From contig JAQGPA010000184.1 of NCBI GenBank assembly GCA_028293325.1, forward strand, positions 1-64,000: 64,000 nucleotides of DNA, given 5' to 3'. The position numbers and the translations under genes were made by a program. Every line of letters starts with the position of its first letter. Position 1 is the stretch's first letter. The notes beneath the pieces were generated by a model, which did no database searches, had not been told where the DNA came from, and saw only the letters and a list, made by a program, of their open reading frames with translations. Source of the DNA: Pedosphaera sp. GTDB taxonomy: Bacteria; Verrucomicrobiota; Verrucomicrobiia; Limisphaerales; Pedosphaeraceae. Shown in pieces: positions 52,746-61,878 of the stretch.

Positions 52746-53717
52746 TTAAACCAGTTCGCTGCGCGCCGCCGGGGAAGTTTCCTTGTCGTGAACCAGTTCC
52801 GCGCGCTTTTGAATGAATTGCGCCATGATGCTCACCGCGATTTCCTGCACGCTGCGGGATTTGATCGGGATGCCCACCGGGCAGACGACGCGTTGCAATT
52901 CCTCCGGTGTGGCAATCTTTTCCTCGCGAAAATGTTCAAAGATGGTCCGTGCCTTGCGCGAACTGCCAATCATGCCGAGAAACAAAAACGGTTTCTTGAC
53001 CCAATCCCGCAGCACCAGCGCGTCATGACGATGGCCCCGGGTCACAATCAAGGCGAAGCTGGGCGTATTGGGCAACGGCAACGGACTCAGCTTTTCCCAC
53101 GAGTCCGCTTTCAACATGATCTCGCTCGGAAAATAATGATGGTTGGCCAGGGCCGGTCGGTCATCGAACACCGTGACGCTGAAATCCAGTTGCGCGGCCA
53201 GCGGAGCGACGGCTTGGGCAATGTGACCGGCCCCGGCAATCCACAGGCAGCAGGGCGGGGTGATGGTTTCCTGATACAGCCAATCCGCGCCGTTCGCCTC
53301 CGCATCAGAATTAATCCGGGCGATGGAAAAATCCTTTTTGACGCCCCACCGGACAGTTCCCCGGCGCTCGGCCAGTTCCGTCCAAAAGTCAACTCCGGCT
53401 GCCGTGGCATTGGGGAGGATCAGGCCGAGCACCTTGCCGCCGCAGATCAAGCCGTCGTCCCAACCGAAATCGTGATCGAGCAGCAGATCGAAAGTGGAGG
53501 CCTGGCCGGTGGGGAGTGATTGGACGGCGCGTTGCTGGATTTCCGCTTCCAGACAACCACCGCCCAACGTGCCCTGGATGCGGCTATCCGGATAAAACAA
53601 CGCCTTGGCCCCGACCTTTTGGGGACTGGACCCTTTCACGCCGGAAATAAGCCCCAGCGCCACCGGCTCGCCCTTGCGGGCGGCATCAGCGAGAGCTTGA
53701 AAGACGAGATTTTTCAT
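52746..53717 (-). CDS. xdhC: XdhC-family molybdenum cofactor insertion protein
   Basis: 323 residues. The N-terminal XdhC/CoxI domain has GEPVALGLISGVKGSSPQKV and the glycine-rich GTLGGGCLEAEIQQRAV with the conserved Cys. The C-terminal Rossmann part has LWIAGAGHIAQAVAPLAAQL, VTRGHRHDALVLRDWVKKPF and LGMIGSSRKA. XdhC binds Moco, supports its sulfuration and hands it to XDH. Its gene sits tail to tail with the XDH gene, 15 bases apart. Confidence 0.94.
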   Translation of the reverse strand: MKNLVFQALADAARKGEPVALGLISGVKGSSPQKVGAKALFYPDSRIQGTLGGGCLEAEIQQRAVQSLPTGQASTFDLLLDHDFGWDDGLICGGKVLGLILPNATAAGVDFWTELAERRGTVRWGVKKDFSIARINSDAEANGADWLYQETITPPCCLWIAGAGHIAQAVAPLAAQLDFSVTVFDDRPALANHHYFPSEIMLKADSWEKLSPLPLPNTPSFALIVTRGHRHDALVLRDWVKKPFLFLGMIGSSRKARTIFEHFREEKIATPEELQRVVCPVGIPIKSRSVQEIAVSIMAQFIQKRAELVHDKETSPAARSELV

Positions 53718-53890
53718 CAGGCGCGGCCAATCTGCTTTTCTGTTAACCCAGTATTAATGCGAGTAGCATAGTTTGCCCTTCAGCGTACAGCAAGCACGCC
53801 CGATTCAGGAAACTAAACCTGCTCGGACGAGCAAGGTGCTGCCATACAATTCTATTGGGGTTTCAGCCAGTTATATGCTACAGAGTGGGA

Positions 53891-53907
53891 TGGCAGTTCA
53901 CCTGCCA
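53891..53907 (+). repeat. Hairpin TGGCAG-TTCAC-CTGCCA before the adenine deaminase start
   Basis: Perfect 6-bp stem with a 5-base loop, ending 4 bases before the ATG at 53912. It could limit ribosome access. No purine riboswitch motif is seen. Confidence 0.35.
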
Positions 53908-53911
53908 ACTT

Positions 53912-55627
53912 ATGAGAGACTTGCAAAAAAAGCTTGGTATGGCCCGGGGGGAGCAACCGGCGGAACTGATTTTTAAAAACGCCAATCTGGTCAACGTGTT
54001 GAGCGGCGAAATATATTTAACGAATGTAGCCGTGACGGATGGGCGCGTGGTGGGCCTTGGAGATTACGAAGGCGAGAAGGTGATTGATCTGGCGGGCGCA
54101 TACCTTGCGCCGAGTTTGATCGACGGCCATTTCCATGTGGAGAGTTCAATGCTGACTATGCCGGAGTTCGCGCGTGCAGTGGTGCCGCACGGCACCGGGG
54201 TCGCGGTGATTGATCCGCACGAATACGCCAACGTGCTCGGCCTGGACGGGATTCGTTATGTGCTCGAATCGAGCAAGAATCTGCCGGTGGACTTCTTTAT
54301 CATGCTCCCTTCCTGTGTGCCCGCGACGCACCTGGAAACTGCCGGGGCGCGGCTCACGGCGGACGACCTCAAGCTGATGATTGCCGATGAACGCATCGCC
54401 GGCGTGGCGGAGTTGATGAATTATCCGGGCGTTTATCTCGGTCATGAAAGTGAACTGGCCAAGATTCGCGCCGGCAAAGGCAAGGCGATTGACGGCCACG
54501 CGCCCGGGTTGCGCGGCAAGAATTTAAACGCGTACGTTCTGGCCGGCATCCGTTCGGACCACGAATCAATCGAGTTGGACGAGGCCCAGGAAAAATTACG
54601 CCTCGGCATGCATCTGTTGTTGCGCGAAGGGAGCACCGAACGCAATCTCGCCACACTGGCCCCGTTGATTCAGCCGCACAATGCCATGAATTGCTCGTAC
54701 GCCACCGATGACAAGCTCGCGGGAGATTTGGTGTCGGAAGGGCACATTGATCATTGTGTGCGCAAATCGATTCAGATGGGGATGTCGCCCATCACCGCGT
54801 TGCAAATCGCCAGCATCAACACGGCGCGGCATTATTGCCTGCGCAATTATGGAGCCATTGCACCGCGTTATTGGGCGGATTTCATTGTCTTCGATGATTT
54901 GAAAAACTTTGTCGTGCGGCAGACTTATAAAAAGGGAGTTCTGGTGGCCGACAAAGGCCGGTATCTCGGCACGAGTCCCGAAATTGTGCCGCAACCACGC
55001 AGCACGATGAATCTGCGTTACCGCACGGCGGATTTTAAAGTGAAGGCGGAGAAGCCGGGGCGCATTAAGGTCATCGAGATTGTGCCAAACCAGATCGTGA
55101 CCAAGCAAGCGTTGGAATTGCCGAAGGTTGAGAATGGAGAAATCGTCGCGGACATCGAGCGGGACATTCTCAAATTGGTCGTGGTGGAGCGGCATCGCGC
55201 TACCGGCAATGTGGGCGTCGGTTTTGTGCGCGGGTTTAAATTGAAGTCCGGCGCGCTGGGCTCCACCGTGGCGCATGATGCCCACAATGTCGTGGTGGTC
55301 GGCACAAACGATGCCGACATCGAACGGGTCATCCAGGAGTTGGAGAATTTAAAGGGCGGGCAGGTCGCGGTATCGCAGGGCAAGATCAAGGCGGAACTCG
55401 CGTTGCCCATCGCCGGGCTGGTTTCCGACCAGCCGCTGGACGAAGTTATCAAGCGCATCGCCGACCTCAACGCGGCCGCCACGGCGATGGGCTGTGATTT
55501 GGAGGCGCCGTTCATGACCCTTTCCTTCCTGAGCCTTTCCCCGATTCCGGAACTCAAGTTAACCGACCAGGGGTTGATCGACGCGGTGCATCTGCGCACG
55601 ACCAGTTTGTTTGCGGAAACGGCCTGA
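53912..55627 (+). CDS. ade: Adenine deaminase
   Basis: 571 residues from the ATG at 53912 (MRDLQKKLGMARGEQPAELI), which matches the usual N-terminus of the family. Adenine is converted to hypoxanthine plus ammonia. Metal-binding and catalytic segments: LIDGHFHVESSMLTMPEFAR, IDPHEYANVLG, KAIDGHAPGL, SDHESIELDEAQEKLRLGMH and CSYATDDKLAGDLVSEGHID. The C-terminal domain has GALGSTVAHDAHNVVVVGTN. The product hypoxanthine is a substrate of the neighbouring xanthine dehydrogenase. A TTG at 53855 would lengthen it by 19 residues without family support. Confidence 0.95.
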   Translation: MRDLQKKLGMARGEQPAELIFKNANLVNVLSGEIYLTNVAVTDGRVVGLGDYEGEKVIDLAGAYLAPSLIDGHFHVESSMLTMPEFARAVVPHGTGVAVIDPHEYANVLGLDGIRYVLESSKNLPVDFFIMLPSCVPATHLETAGARLTADDLKLMIADERIAGVAELMNYPGVYLGHESELAKIRAGKGKAIDGHAPGLRGKNLNAYVLAGIRSDHESIELDEAQEKLRLGMHLLLREGSTERNLATLAPLIQPHNAMNCSYATDDKLAGDLVSEGHIDHCVRKSIQMGMSPITALQIASINTARHYCLRNYGAIAPRYWADFIVFDDLKNFVVRQTYKKGVLVADKGRYLGTSPEIVPQPRSTMNLRYRTADFKVKAEKPGRIKVIEIVPNQIVTKQALELPKVENGEIVADIERDILKLVVVERHRATGNVGVGFVRGFKLKSGALGSTVAHDAHNVVVVGTNDADIERVIQELENLKGGQVAVSQGKIKAELALPIAGLVSDQPLDEVIKRIADLNAAATAMGCDLEAPFMTLSFLSLSPIPELKLTDQGLIDAVHLRTTSLFAETA

Positions 55628-55691
55628 GCAACCGGCCCGCTTTAATTGGTGGAGTCGGCGGGTCAGTTTCGCTAATCTGCGCGCGGAACTT

Positions 55692-56087
55692 ATGCTGACT
55701 CGTTATCTGGCCAATCTCTCCCGGGGCAGGTTGATTCTCTGGTGCTACTTCATCTGGTATGTCGTGGTGTTGGTGCGCTACTTCGACCCGAGCCTGCGGA
55801 TTTGGCTGACCTCAGTGGGGTTAAGCTTTATCGTCGGCATTGCCCTGTTTATCAGCACGGCATCGGCGGGAACGAACCGCGTGCGGTTGGATCGCTGGCA
55901 GGTAATCAGGCTTTTCATGATGCCGTTTTGCGTCTCCAGTTTTTCCGCGCTGGTGAAAGGGAAGGGGTTCGTGCTGGTTTTTTCACCCAAACCCGGTGAA
56001 GTGCTGCTGGCCGTGGCCTTGTGCGGATTGCTTTGCGGTGTGGTGGCCCTGCTTAAGCCACGCGGTCAATTGGGAATCAGTCCCTGA
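55692..56087 (+). CDS. Small polytopic membrane protein of unknown function
   Basis: 131 residues from the ATG at 55692, with four hydrophobic segments (ILWCYFIWYVVVLVRYF, IWLTSVGLSFIVGIALFIST, LFMMPFCVSSFSALV, VLLAVALCGLLCGVVALL). No family is recognised with certainty. It starts 64 bases after ade and its end overlaps the end of the convergent ABC ATPase gene by 22 bases. Confidence 0.7.
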   Translation: MLTRYLANLSRGRLILWCYFIWYVVVLVRYFDPSLRIWLTSVGLSFIVGIALFISTASAGTNRVRLDRWQVIRLFMMPFCVSSFSALVKGKGFVLVFSPKPGEVLLAVALCGLLCGVVALLKPRGQLGISP

Positions 56088-56908
56088 GGCTTGGGCGCGT
56101 GCGCTCCATTGGGACGGGCGGCCTCGGCTTCACTCTCGCCAATGCGCAGGCTCATCCCCATGGCGGCAAAAATTTCGTCGCGCGTTGCCAGATAGCCGCG
56201 TGAATCCAGGTCGCGCGGGCGGGGCAGGTCCACGTTGATGATATTTTGAATCGTGGCCGGGCGTTTGCTCATGACCAGCACCCGGTCGGCCACCTGCACA
56301 GCCTCTTCAATGTCGTGCGTGACGAACAGGATGGTTTTCTTTTCACTTTGCCAGATGCGGACCAGGTCGGCGCGCATCTTGAGGCGGGTGATGAAATCAA
56401 GCGCCCCGAACGGTTCATCCATGTAAATGATGTCCGGATTGGCAGCGAGCGCGCGGGCGATTTCGACACGTTGTTTCATGCCACCGGAAAGTTCGCGCGG
56501 ATAAGCCCTTTCAAAGCCATGCAGACCGACCATCTCAATATAATGCGCCACGATGCCCGCCCGCTCCGCCACGCTTTTCTTGAGCAAACCAAAACCGATG
56601 TTTTCCTGCACCGTCAGCCACGGAAACACGCCATTCTCCTGAAACACAAAAACCCGCCGTGGATCAGGTCCCGCCACCGGCTGGCCTTCGACAGTGACAT
56701 CGCCTTGGGAGCAGGGGAGAAAACCGCCAACGATATTTAGGAGCGTGGACTTGCCGCAGCCGGAAGGACCGACGATGCAGACGAATTCACCCGCCTTGAC
56801 TTCAAGGTTGATGCGTTCGAGAACATGGATTTGCTCGCCGGCCTGTTTGCCGGGAAAACTCATCCACAGATTTTGAACTTGGATGGCGGGTTGCTTGGCG
56901 TTGGTCAT
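56066..56908 (-). CDS. NitT/TauT-type ABC transporter ATPase
   Basis: 280 residues from the ATG at 56908. Walker A VGPSGCGKSTLLN, a Q-loop FQENGVFPW, the signature ELSGGMKQRVEIARALAANP, Walker B IIYMDEPFGALDFIT and the switch His in FVTHDIEEAVQVADRVLVM are intact. These match SsuB/TauB/NrtD-type ATPases. A TTG at 56941 would overlap the permease gene by 22 bases and is less likely. It is the last gene of a three-gene transporter operon. Confidence 0.93.
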   Translation of the reverse strand: MTNAKQPAIQVQNLWMSFPGKQAGEQIHVLERINLEVKAGEFVCIVGPSGCGKSTLLNIVGGFLPCSQGDVTVEGQPVAGPDPRRVFVFQENGVFPWLTVQENIGFGLLKKSVAERAGIVAHYIEMVGLHGFERAYPRELSGGMKQRVEIARALAANPDIIYMDEPFGALDFITRLKMRADLVRIWQSEKKTILFVTHDIEEAVQVADRVLVMSKRPATIQNIINVDLPRPRDLDSRGYLATRDEIFAAMGMSLRIGESEAEAARPNGAHAPKPQGLIPN

Positions 56909-56919
56909 CAGTGGTTGCG

Positions 56920-57747
56920 TTAACGATTGGCGTAGCCCCAACGAACTTCGTCAAACTTTTCCAGCTGGCGCACGAGCAGGTCCAGCACGAGACCAATCAA
57001 GCCGATCATGACCATGCCGGCCACGACCAGGTCGTAGCGCTTGCCGGCGTTGCGCGCGTCGATAATCAGGTAACCGAGGCCGGAGTTGACGGCGATCATT
57101 TCCGCCGCCACCACCACGAGCCACGCCACCCCCAGGGCAATGCGGATGCCGGTAATGATTTGCGGGAGCGTGGCCGGCAGGATGACACGGCTGAAAAGTT
57201 GGAACTGCGTCAGGCCGAAATTGCGGGCCGCGCGCAGGTAAACCGGCTGCATGTTTTGCACTGCAGCCGTGGCGGAAACCGTGATGGGAAAAACGCTGGC
57301 CAGAAAAATAAGGAAGATTGGCGCCTTGTCCGTGACCTTAAACCAAAGGATGGCCACGGGAATCCAGGCAATTGGGGAAATCGGGCGCAGCATCTGGATC
57401 ATCGGATTAAAAGCCTGAAAGGCCCAGCCGTACCAGCCGAGGAACAGCCCAAAGGGCACGCCCACCAGCACTGCCAAGGTGAAGCCCCATGTCACACGGT
57501 AGAGTGAAGCCACCACATATTTCAACAAGAGCCCCCGCTGAATGAGCTGGATGATGCCCCGCATGACCTCGATCGGTTTTGGGAAAATATCGCTCCCGGT
57601 GATCCGCACGCCGGCATCCCATGCCAGCAGAAAAAGGATCGCGACCACAATTGGCAGGACAATCTTCGACCACTGAAAATTTTGAGCTCTGGGGCCGCGG
57701 TTCCCGGTGAATGTTGCCAAGTCAGGTTGCGGGGGAGTTGCGCTCAT
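56920..57747 (-). CDS. NitT/TauT-type ABC transporter permease
   Basis: 275 residues, about six membrane helices after a cytoplasmic N-terminus (IVLPIVVAILFLLAWDAGVR, WGFTLAVLVGVPFGLFLGWY). The EAA-type loop is visible as YLRAARNFGLTQFQLFSRVI followed by LPATLPQIITGIRIALGVAW, which docks the ATPase. The start overlaps the stop of the substrate-binding protein gene (ATGA). Confidence 0.93.
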   Translation of the reverse strand: MSATPPQPDLATFTGNRGPRAQNFQWSKIVLPIVVAILFLLAWDAGVRITGSDIFPKPIEVMRGIIQLIQRGLLLKYVVASLYRVTWGFTLAVLVGVPFGLFLGWYGWAFQAFNPMIQMLRPISPIAWIPVAILWFKVTDKAPIFLIFLASVFPITVSATAAVQNMQPVYLRAARNFGLTQFQLFSRVILPATLPQIITGIRIALGVAWLVVVAAEMIAVNSGLGYLIIDARNAGKRYDLVVAGMVMIGLIGLVLDLLVRQLEKFDEVRWGYANR

Positions 57748-58793
57748 GGTTTTTTTCCTTCCCAGGCGTAAGGTTGGATGGCGGTGTCGTCCTTCACGAA
57801 CGAGGTATCGACGTAATCTTCGAAGTGCACGGTTCCCTGCATGATGCCCGATTCCACGGCCAATGCCTCGATTTCTTCAAAGTCCTTTTTGAGCGGAGCA
57901 AGGTTCGTGTATTTGACGCGGTCGGGTGGTTTGCTCAGCACGAAGCGCAACAGGCGCGGATCCTGATTGTAGTAATTCTGAGCCACGAATTCCGCCGCCT
58001 CCATCCGATGATCCATGTTTTGGTCCAGCCACTTGCCGCTGCGGGCGATGCCGTCCACCAGACGCTGGACTTCCGGACGGCGATTTTTAATGGCATCCTC
58101 GCTCACCACGAGCACGCAGGAGATAAAATTGGGCCAGATGTCCTTGGTCAAATAAAGCACGCGTCCGTAGCCATCGAGTTCTGTCTGGCCCATGAACGGC
58201 TCGCCGGAGGTGATGGCATCCACCGCGTGCTGGCGCAGCGCCACGGGCATGTCGGGTGGAGGCATTTCGACCATGTTGATGTCCTTGATGCTCATGCCGC
58301 GATCTTTGAGAGCCTTGTAAATCAGGAGGCGCTGGTTGGAAAAACGGTTGGGCACCGCGACTGTCTTGCCGCGCAAATCTTCGAGGCGATAAATTTGCGA
58401 GTCCTTATTGACCATCAAGGCCGTGCCGTCACGATGGCCGAGATAGACGATTTTGATCGGCACACCCTGTTCCCGCAGTTCCATGGCGAGGGGCGCGAGC
58501 AGGAAGGTCGCGGGCATGTAACCCGAGAGATAGGCCTCCTTTACTTCCGGCCAGCCATTGAAGCGGATGGGTTCAAAGAAACTTTCACCCGACATGTTCT
58601 TGTTGATGAAATCGGTGACTGGACAGGTGAGATGGCAGGTCACCGGGATGAAACCGACCCGGAACTTTTGCGTGGCCTCAACTTTCGGCTTGGGGCCGAA
58701 AAACTGGACATGCAGATTCAGCTTCAAATGCAACACGGTGATCAGCGCGGTCCAAAGGACTGCGACAACCAACAATGTGCGTTTAAGTGACAT
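57744..58793 (-). CDS. NitT/TauT-type ABC transporter substrate-binding protein, membrane-anchored
   Basis: 349 residues. An uncleaved-looking N-terminal helix (TLLVVAVLWTALITVLHL) anchors it. The NMT1/SsuA-like fold starts FRVGFIPVTCHLTCPVTDFI, with AYLSGYMPATFLLAPLAMEL, YRLEDLRGKTVAVPNRFSNQ and AVDAITSGEPFMGQTELDGY. Two Cys in the TCHLTCP motif are unusual for sulfonate or nitrate binders. The ligand cannot be read from sequence. The neighbouring purine genes make a purine-related or nitrogen compound possible, but operon linkage to them is absent. Confidence 0.88.
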   Translation of the reverse strand: MSLKRTLLVVAVLWTALITVLHLKLNLHVQFFGPKPKVEATQKFRVGFIPVTCHLTCPVTDFINKNMSGESFFEPIRFNGWPEVKEAYLSGYMPATFLLAPLAMELREQGVPIKIVYLGHRDGTALMVNKDSQIYRLEDLRGKTVAVPNRFSNQRLLIYKALKDRGMSIKDINMVEMPPPDMPVALRQHAVDAITSGEPFMGQTELDGYGRVLYLTKDIWPNFISCVLVVSEDAIKNRRPEVQRLVDGIARSGKWLDQNMDHRMEAAEFVAQNYYNQDPRLLRFVLSKPPDRVKYTNLAPLKKDFEEIEALAVESGIMQGTVHFEDYVDTSFVKDDTAIQPYAWEGKKP

Positions 58794-58871
58794 CCGGGGA
58801 TGTATAACTATGCGAAATGGCGGGCGTTGTCACGCATAAGCCACCGCCGGAGTGCCATTCATTTCAGGCCA

Positions 58872-59048
58872 TCAGCGATAGTAGCGGTTCAGAAAGTAGA
58901 GACTCACGGCGAGCACGCCGGAGACGAGCAGCCCGGCGGCAATGGACCAGATCAGGAATACCTTGCGTTTGCGGCGCAAAGCCCTGCCACCCATTCCTGC
59001 GAGCAAATAAAAACGCTCCTTTTCTTTGTCTTTTTTAGACCAAAACAT
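58872..59048 (-). CDS. Single-pass small membrane protein (58 residues)
   Basis: ATG at 59048 and TGA at 58872-58874 give MFWSKKDKEKERFYLLAGMG, then GRALRRKRKV, a hydrophobic helix FLIWSIAAGLLVSGVLAVSL and YFLNRYYR. The basic N-terminus before one helix suggests an N-in topology. It lies 78 bases upstream of the substrate-binding protein gene on the same strand and may be in that operon. No family is recognised. Confidence 0.65.
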   Translation of the reverse strand: MFWSKKDKEKERFYLLAGMGGRALRRKRKVFLIWSIAAGLLVSGVLAVSLYFLNRYYR

Positions 59049-59070
59049 GCGGACTGATTAATGATTAATG

Positions 59071-59091
59071 GTTCACCGGACTAGGGTGAAC
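59071..59091. repeat. Inverted repeat GTTCACC-N7-GGTGAAC between pfkA and the small membrane protein gene
   Basis: Perfect 7-bp arms, 74 bases past the pfkA stop and 22 bases before the start of the small membrane protein gene (both minus strand). It could be a pfkA terminator without a T-run or an operator. A direct repeat ATTAATG-ATTAATG lies next to it. Confidence 0.4.
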
Positions 59092-59164
59092 GATTGACAT
59101 GGATCATGCCAGTGAAATTTTCCTTACATCAAATCGGATCGGTGAACAGACGACGGACTTAATC

Positions 59165-60286
59165 TCAAGCCCCCAGATTCGTCCCGACGTGACGCGCGCT
59201 CTTGATCCACGGGTGGTCCAGCGGAACAATCTTGCGTTTGCCCGCCACTTTTTCCAGCGGGACCGGTTCGATGCCTTCGCCGCGCGCTGCCACCATGACG
59301 CCATAACGTCCCTGTTGTATCAAATCGGCACAAGCGGTGCCAAGCCGGGTGGCCAGCAAACGGTCCACAGCGGAAGGGGCACCCCCACGTTGCACGTAAC
59401 CGAGAATGGTGACGCGGGATTCCAAATGCGTGAGTTCCTCCAGTTGCCGGGCGAGGCGCAGCGTGTTGCCCGTGTGATGCAGTTCCAGTTCGGCCAGGGC
59501 GGCCTTTGCCTTTTTGCGCTCGGGTTTGTTTTTTGCCTTTTCCTTTTTTTCCATGGCCCGCTGGTAGAGCACGGCATCCGCCTTGGATAGCGCTCCTTCG
59601 GCGACGGCAACAATGCTGAAGCGTTTTCCGCTGCGCGAGCGTTGGCGGATGGCCCGGGCGATGTTCTCGACGTCGTAGGGAATTTCCGGGATCAAAATCA
59701 CATCGGCGCCGCCGGCGATGCCCGAGCCCAGCGCCAGCCAGCCCGCGCGATGGCCCATGATCTCCACCACCACAATGCGATGATGGCTATGCGCCGTGCT
59801 GTGGAGCCGGTCAATGGCTTCGGTGGCGATGCCCAGTGCCGTGTCAAAACCAAATGTCACATCCGTCATCGCCACGTCGTTATCAATGGTCTTGGGCAGG
59901 GTGATAATGTTCAGGCCTTTTTCCTTGAGCTTGAGCGCGGTTTTTTGTGTGCCGCCGCCGCCGAGGCAGACGAGGACATCGAGATGGTTCTTTTCATAAT
60001 TCTCGATGATGGCGTCCGTGGCATCGATGATCTTGCCGCCCACGGGCATCCGGTCCGGGCGGTCCCGGCTGGTGCCAAGAATGGTGCCGCCCACGGTCAA
60101 GATGCCGGACAGGGCGGATCCATCCAGGGCGATGGTGCGATTTTCCATCACGCCGCGAAACCCATCGAGGAAGCCGAGGACCTGCATGCCGAAGTAGCCA
60201 TGCGCCGCCTTGCCGATGCCGCGAATCGCAGCGTTTAAACCGGGCGAGTCGCCCCCCGAAGTTAATATGCCTATATGCTTTTCCAT
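59165..60286 (-). CDS. pfkA: 6-phosphofructokinase (group III, mixed ATP/PPi signature)
   Basis: 373 residues. [18 protein letters not shown] at the N-terminus and [20 protein letters not shown] in the middle are family hallmarks. At the phosphoryl-donor site the sequence is GGGGT (109-113), with Gly where PPi enzymes have Asp, which points to ATP. The catalytic stretch is PKTIDND with Lys132, as in PPi-dependent and group III enzymes. This combination is known in group III ATP-dependent enzymes, so ATP is favoured but not proven. The charged insert [20 protein letters not shown] near residues 235-255 is unusual. It catalyses fructose 6-phosphate phosphorylation in glycolysis. Confidence 0.93.
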   Translation of the reverse strand: MEKHIGILTSGGDSPGLNAAIRGIGKAAHGYFGMQVLGFLDGFRGVMENRTIALDGSALSGILTVGGTILGTSRDRPDRMPVGGKIIDATDAIIENYEKNHLDVLVCLGGGGTQKTALKLKEKGLNIITLPKTIDNDVAMTDVTFGFDTALGIATEAIDRLHSTAHSHHRIVVVEIMGHRAGWLALGSGIAGGADVILIPEIPYDVENIARAIRQRSRSGKRFSIVAVAEGALSKADAVLYQRAMEKKEKAKNKPERKKAKAALAELELHHTGNTLRLARQLEELTHLESRVTILGYVQRGGAPSAVDRLLATRLGTACADLIQQGRYGVMVAARGEGIEPVPLEKVAGKRKIVPLDHPWIKSARHVGTNLGA

Positions 60287-60460
60287 TTAATTCTCGTTCT
60301 CTTTCAACCGGCGCTTTTGCCCAGGGTATTACCCTACATTACCCCACTTCAAAAAATGTTAAGACATAAAAGGAGATAAGCCAGTTCTAGATTATGTTAA
60401 AGCGAATAGTTGCCGGCAATCGGGGGAAGGAATGAAGTTTTGCGGCAGCGGAGGTGAAAC

Positions 60461-61351
60461 ATGAGCTTTCAATTAAAGCGTGATGAAAAGCCCGGCCGCG
60501 GAATTCGCAGGATTTTCAAGCAGGAGCTGGCGGCAATTATTGAGCACCTGGAAAACCAGCGGAATGATCACCAGGGCGAGGCCGTCCACGATGCGCGTAA
60601 GGAGCTGAAGAAAACCCGCGCCACGTTGCGACTGGTTCGCTCCCGGCTCGGCAAAAAGATTTACCGCCGGGAAAATGGAAACTTGCGTGAAGTGGGCCGG
60701 GTGTTGTCGCCACGACGGGATGTGCAAGTGTTGGCGAAGGCGTGCGGGGAATTAAAAAGGAACTTTGGCGATGCCGGGCACACAAAGCCATTTGAAAAAT
60801 TGCAAGCGGCACTGTTGGAACAGCGGCGGCGGACGTTTGCTTTGGGGACGGACGGGGATGCAAAATTGGAATTGGCGCTCCGGGATGTCTGCCAGCGGGT
60901 GAGGCGCTGGCCGCTGAAGAAATTAAAATGGCCGGATCTGTGTTGCGGTTTGCGGCACAGTTATCGGCGCGGTCGTGAGGCAATGGAATCCGCCGATCAT
61001 GCGCGCACAAATGCAAATTTGCATGAATGGCGGAAACGGGCGAAGGATTTATGGTTTCAACTTTGTCTCTTCACGCGGGTCTTTCCAAAATCCAGCAGTG
61101 AATTGGTGAAAGGCCTGGAACAACTCGGCGATTATCTGGGGGACGACCATGATTTGGTGATGCTCGAACAGGCGGCAAAGACCAGCGGACTCACCAAGGG
61201 GGAATTGGAACGGCTGTCACAGTTGCTTCAATCGCGGCGTGAGCCTTTGCAGGCAGCCGCTTTCGCGCTGGGCCGGTTGCTTTATCTGGCAAAGCCCGGA
61301 CGCTTTGCCCGGCGCATGGAGCAATGCTGGCAAGCCGGGCATCGCAAATGA
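60461..61351 (+). CDS. CHAD-domain protein
   Basis: 296 residues, almost all helical and basic. The CHAD signature VHDARKELKKTRATLRLVRS and GRVLSPRRDVQVLAKA mark the first helical bundle, and LHEWRKRAKDLWFQL and LGDYLGDDHDLVMLEQAAKT the second. CHAD domains bind inorganic polyphosphate through these Lys/Arg/His residues (established). No CYTH domain is fused. A strong Shine-Dalgarno (GGAGGTG) precedes the ATG at 60461. A polyphosphate-granule role is inferred. Confidence 0.9.
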   Translation: MSFQLKRDEKPGRGIRRIFKQELAAIIEHLENQRNDHQGEAVHDARKELKKTRATLRLVRSRLGKKIYRRENGNLREVGRVLSPRRDVQVLAKACGELKRNFGDAGHTKPFEKLQAALLEQRRRTFALGTDGDAKLELALRDVCQRVRRWPLKKLKWPDLCCGLRHSYRRGREAMESADHARTNANLHEWRKRAKDLWFQLCLFTRVFPKSSSELVKGLEQLGDYLGDDHDLVMLEQAAKTSGLTKGELERLSQLLQSRREPLQAAAFALGRLLYLAKPGRFARRMEQCWQAGHRK

Positions 61352-61365
61352 ACGCGCCGCTGTGG

Positions 61366-61539
61366 CTAGGACAGCAACCGGGAAAGGACAAAAATCAGCA
61401 GGATGGCCGCGATGACGAAAATGCTGCCCAAAACTTTCTTGCTGCGATGGGTATCGCTGCAGGAACCGCATTGCAGGCATTTCCTGATCGTGTTTGAAAC
61501 CCGATGCCCACAGCAGCGGCATAAATTATAAAGTGCCAT
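61366..61539 (-). CDS. Zinc-ribbon plus membrane-helix small protein
   Basis: 57 residues from the ATG at 61539: MALYNLCRCCGHRVSNTIRK, then CLQCGSCSDTH, a basic linker RSKK and a C-terminal helix (VLGSIFVIAAILLIFVLSRL). Two CxxC-type pairs form a probable zinc ribbon at the N-terminus. It is a tail-anchored type. The function is unknown. The frame extends to 61605, but the extra residues break the zinc-ribbon pattern. Confidence 0.65.
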   Translation of the reverse strand: MALYNLCRCCGHRVSNTIRKCLQCGSCSDTHRSKKVLGSIFVIAAILLIFVLSRLLS

Positions 61540-61698
61540 GTGCTCTATTAGACGGAAGCATGCAGGTGAGCGTTCAAGATTCCTTAAGAAACAAAGCCTG
61601 TTCATTTGGTTCCCATTCAGGATAAACTGTGGGGTTTTTTATTTCGCGTGAAAATTCCCGGACGCGATTTGCCGGGCGCAACCGAGCGACCGCACTCA

Positions 61699-61878
61699 GT
61701 GCGCGGGTCCGTTATCGATGGGAGCGCTGGGCTTGGCGTCCGGCAACATGTCCTGACTCTGATTCAGATAATAGAAAAGCGCGCCAATCGCCACAATGAA
61801 CAGCAGGCAAAATCCCGTGAACAGGAGAATCGTACGCAAGCCTCCGCTTTGCTTGGAATGTCGATGATGTCGTTCCAT
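61699..61878 (-). CDS. Single-pass small membrane protein (about 60 residues)
   Basis: ATG at 61878 gives MERHHRHSKQSGGLRTILLF, with a helix TILLFTGFCLLFIVAIGALF and a polar, Pro-rich tail (SQDMLPDAKPSAPIDNGPAH). The His-rich N-terminus is cytoplasmic by the positive-inside rule. No family is recognised. It lies on the strand opposite to the permease gene downstream. Confidence 0.55.

Noticed and set aside
53718-53911. Purine riboswitch before adenine deaminase
   Set aside because: The conserved core of purine riboswitches is not found; only a short hairpin precedes the start.
57711-58790. 359-codon plus-strand open frame
   Set aside because: It is antisense to the substrate-binding protein gene, whose translation clearly matches a known fold.
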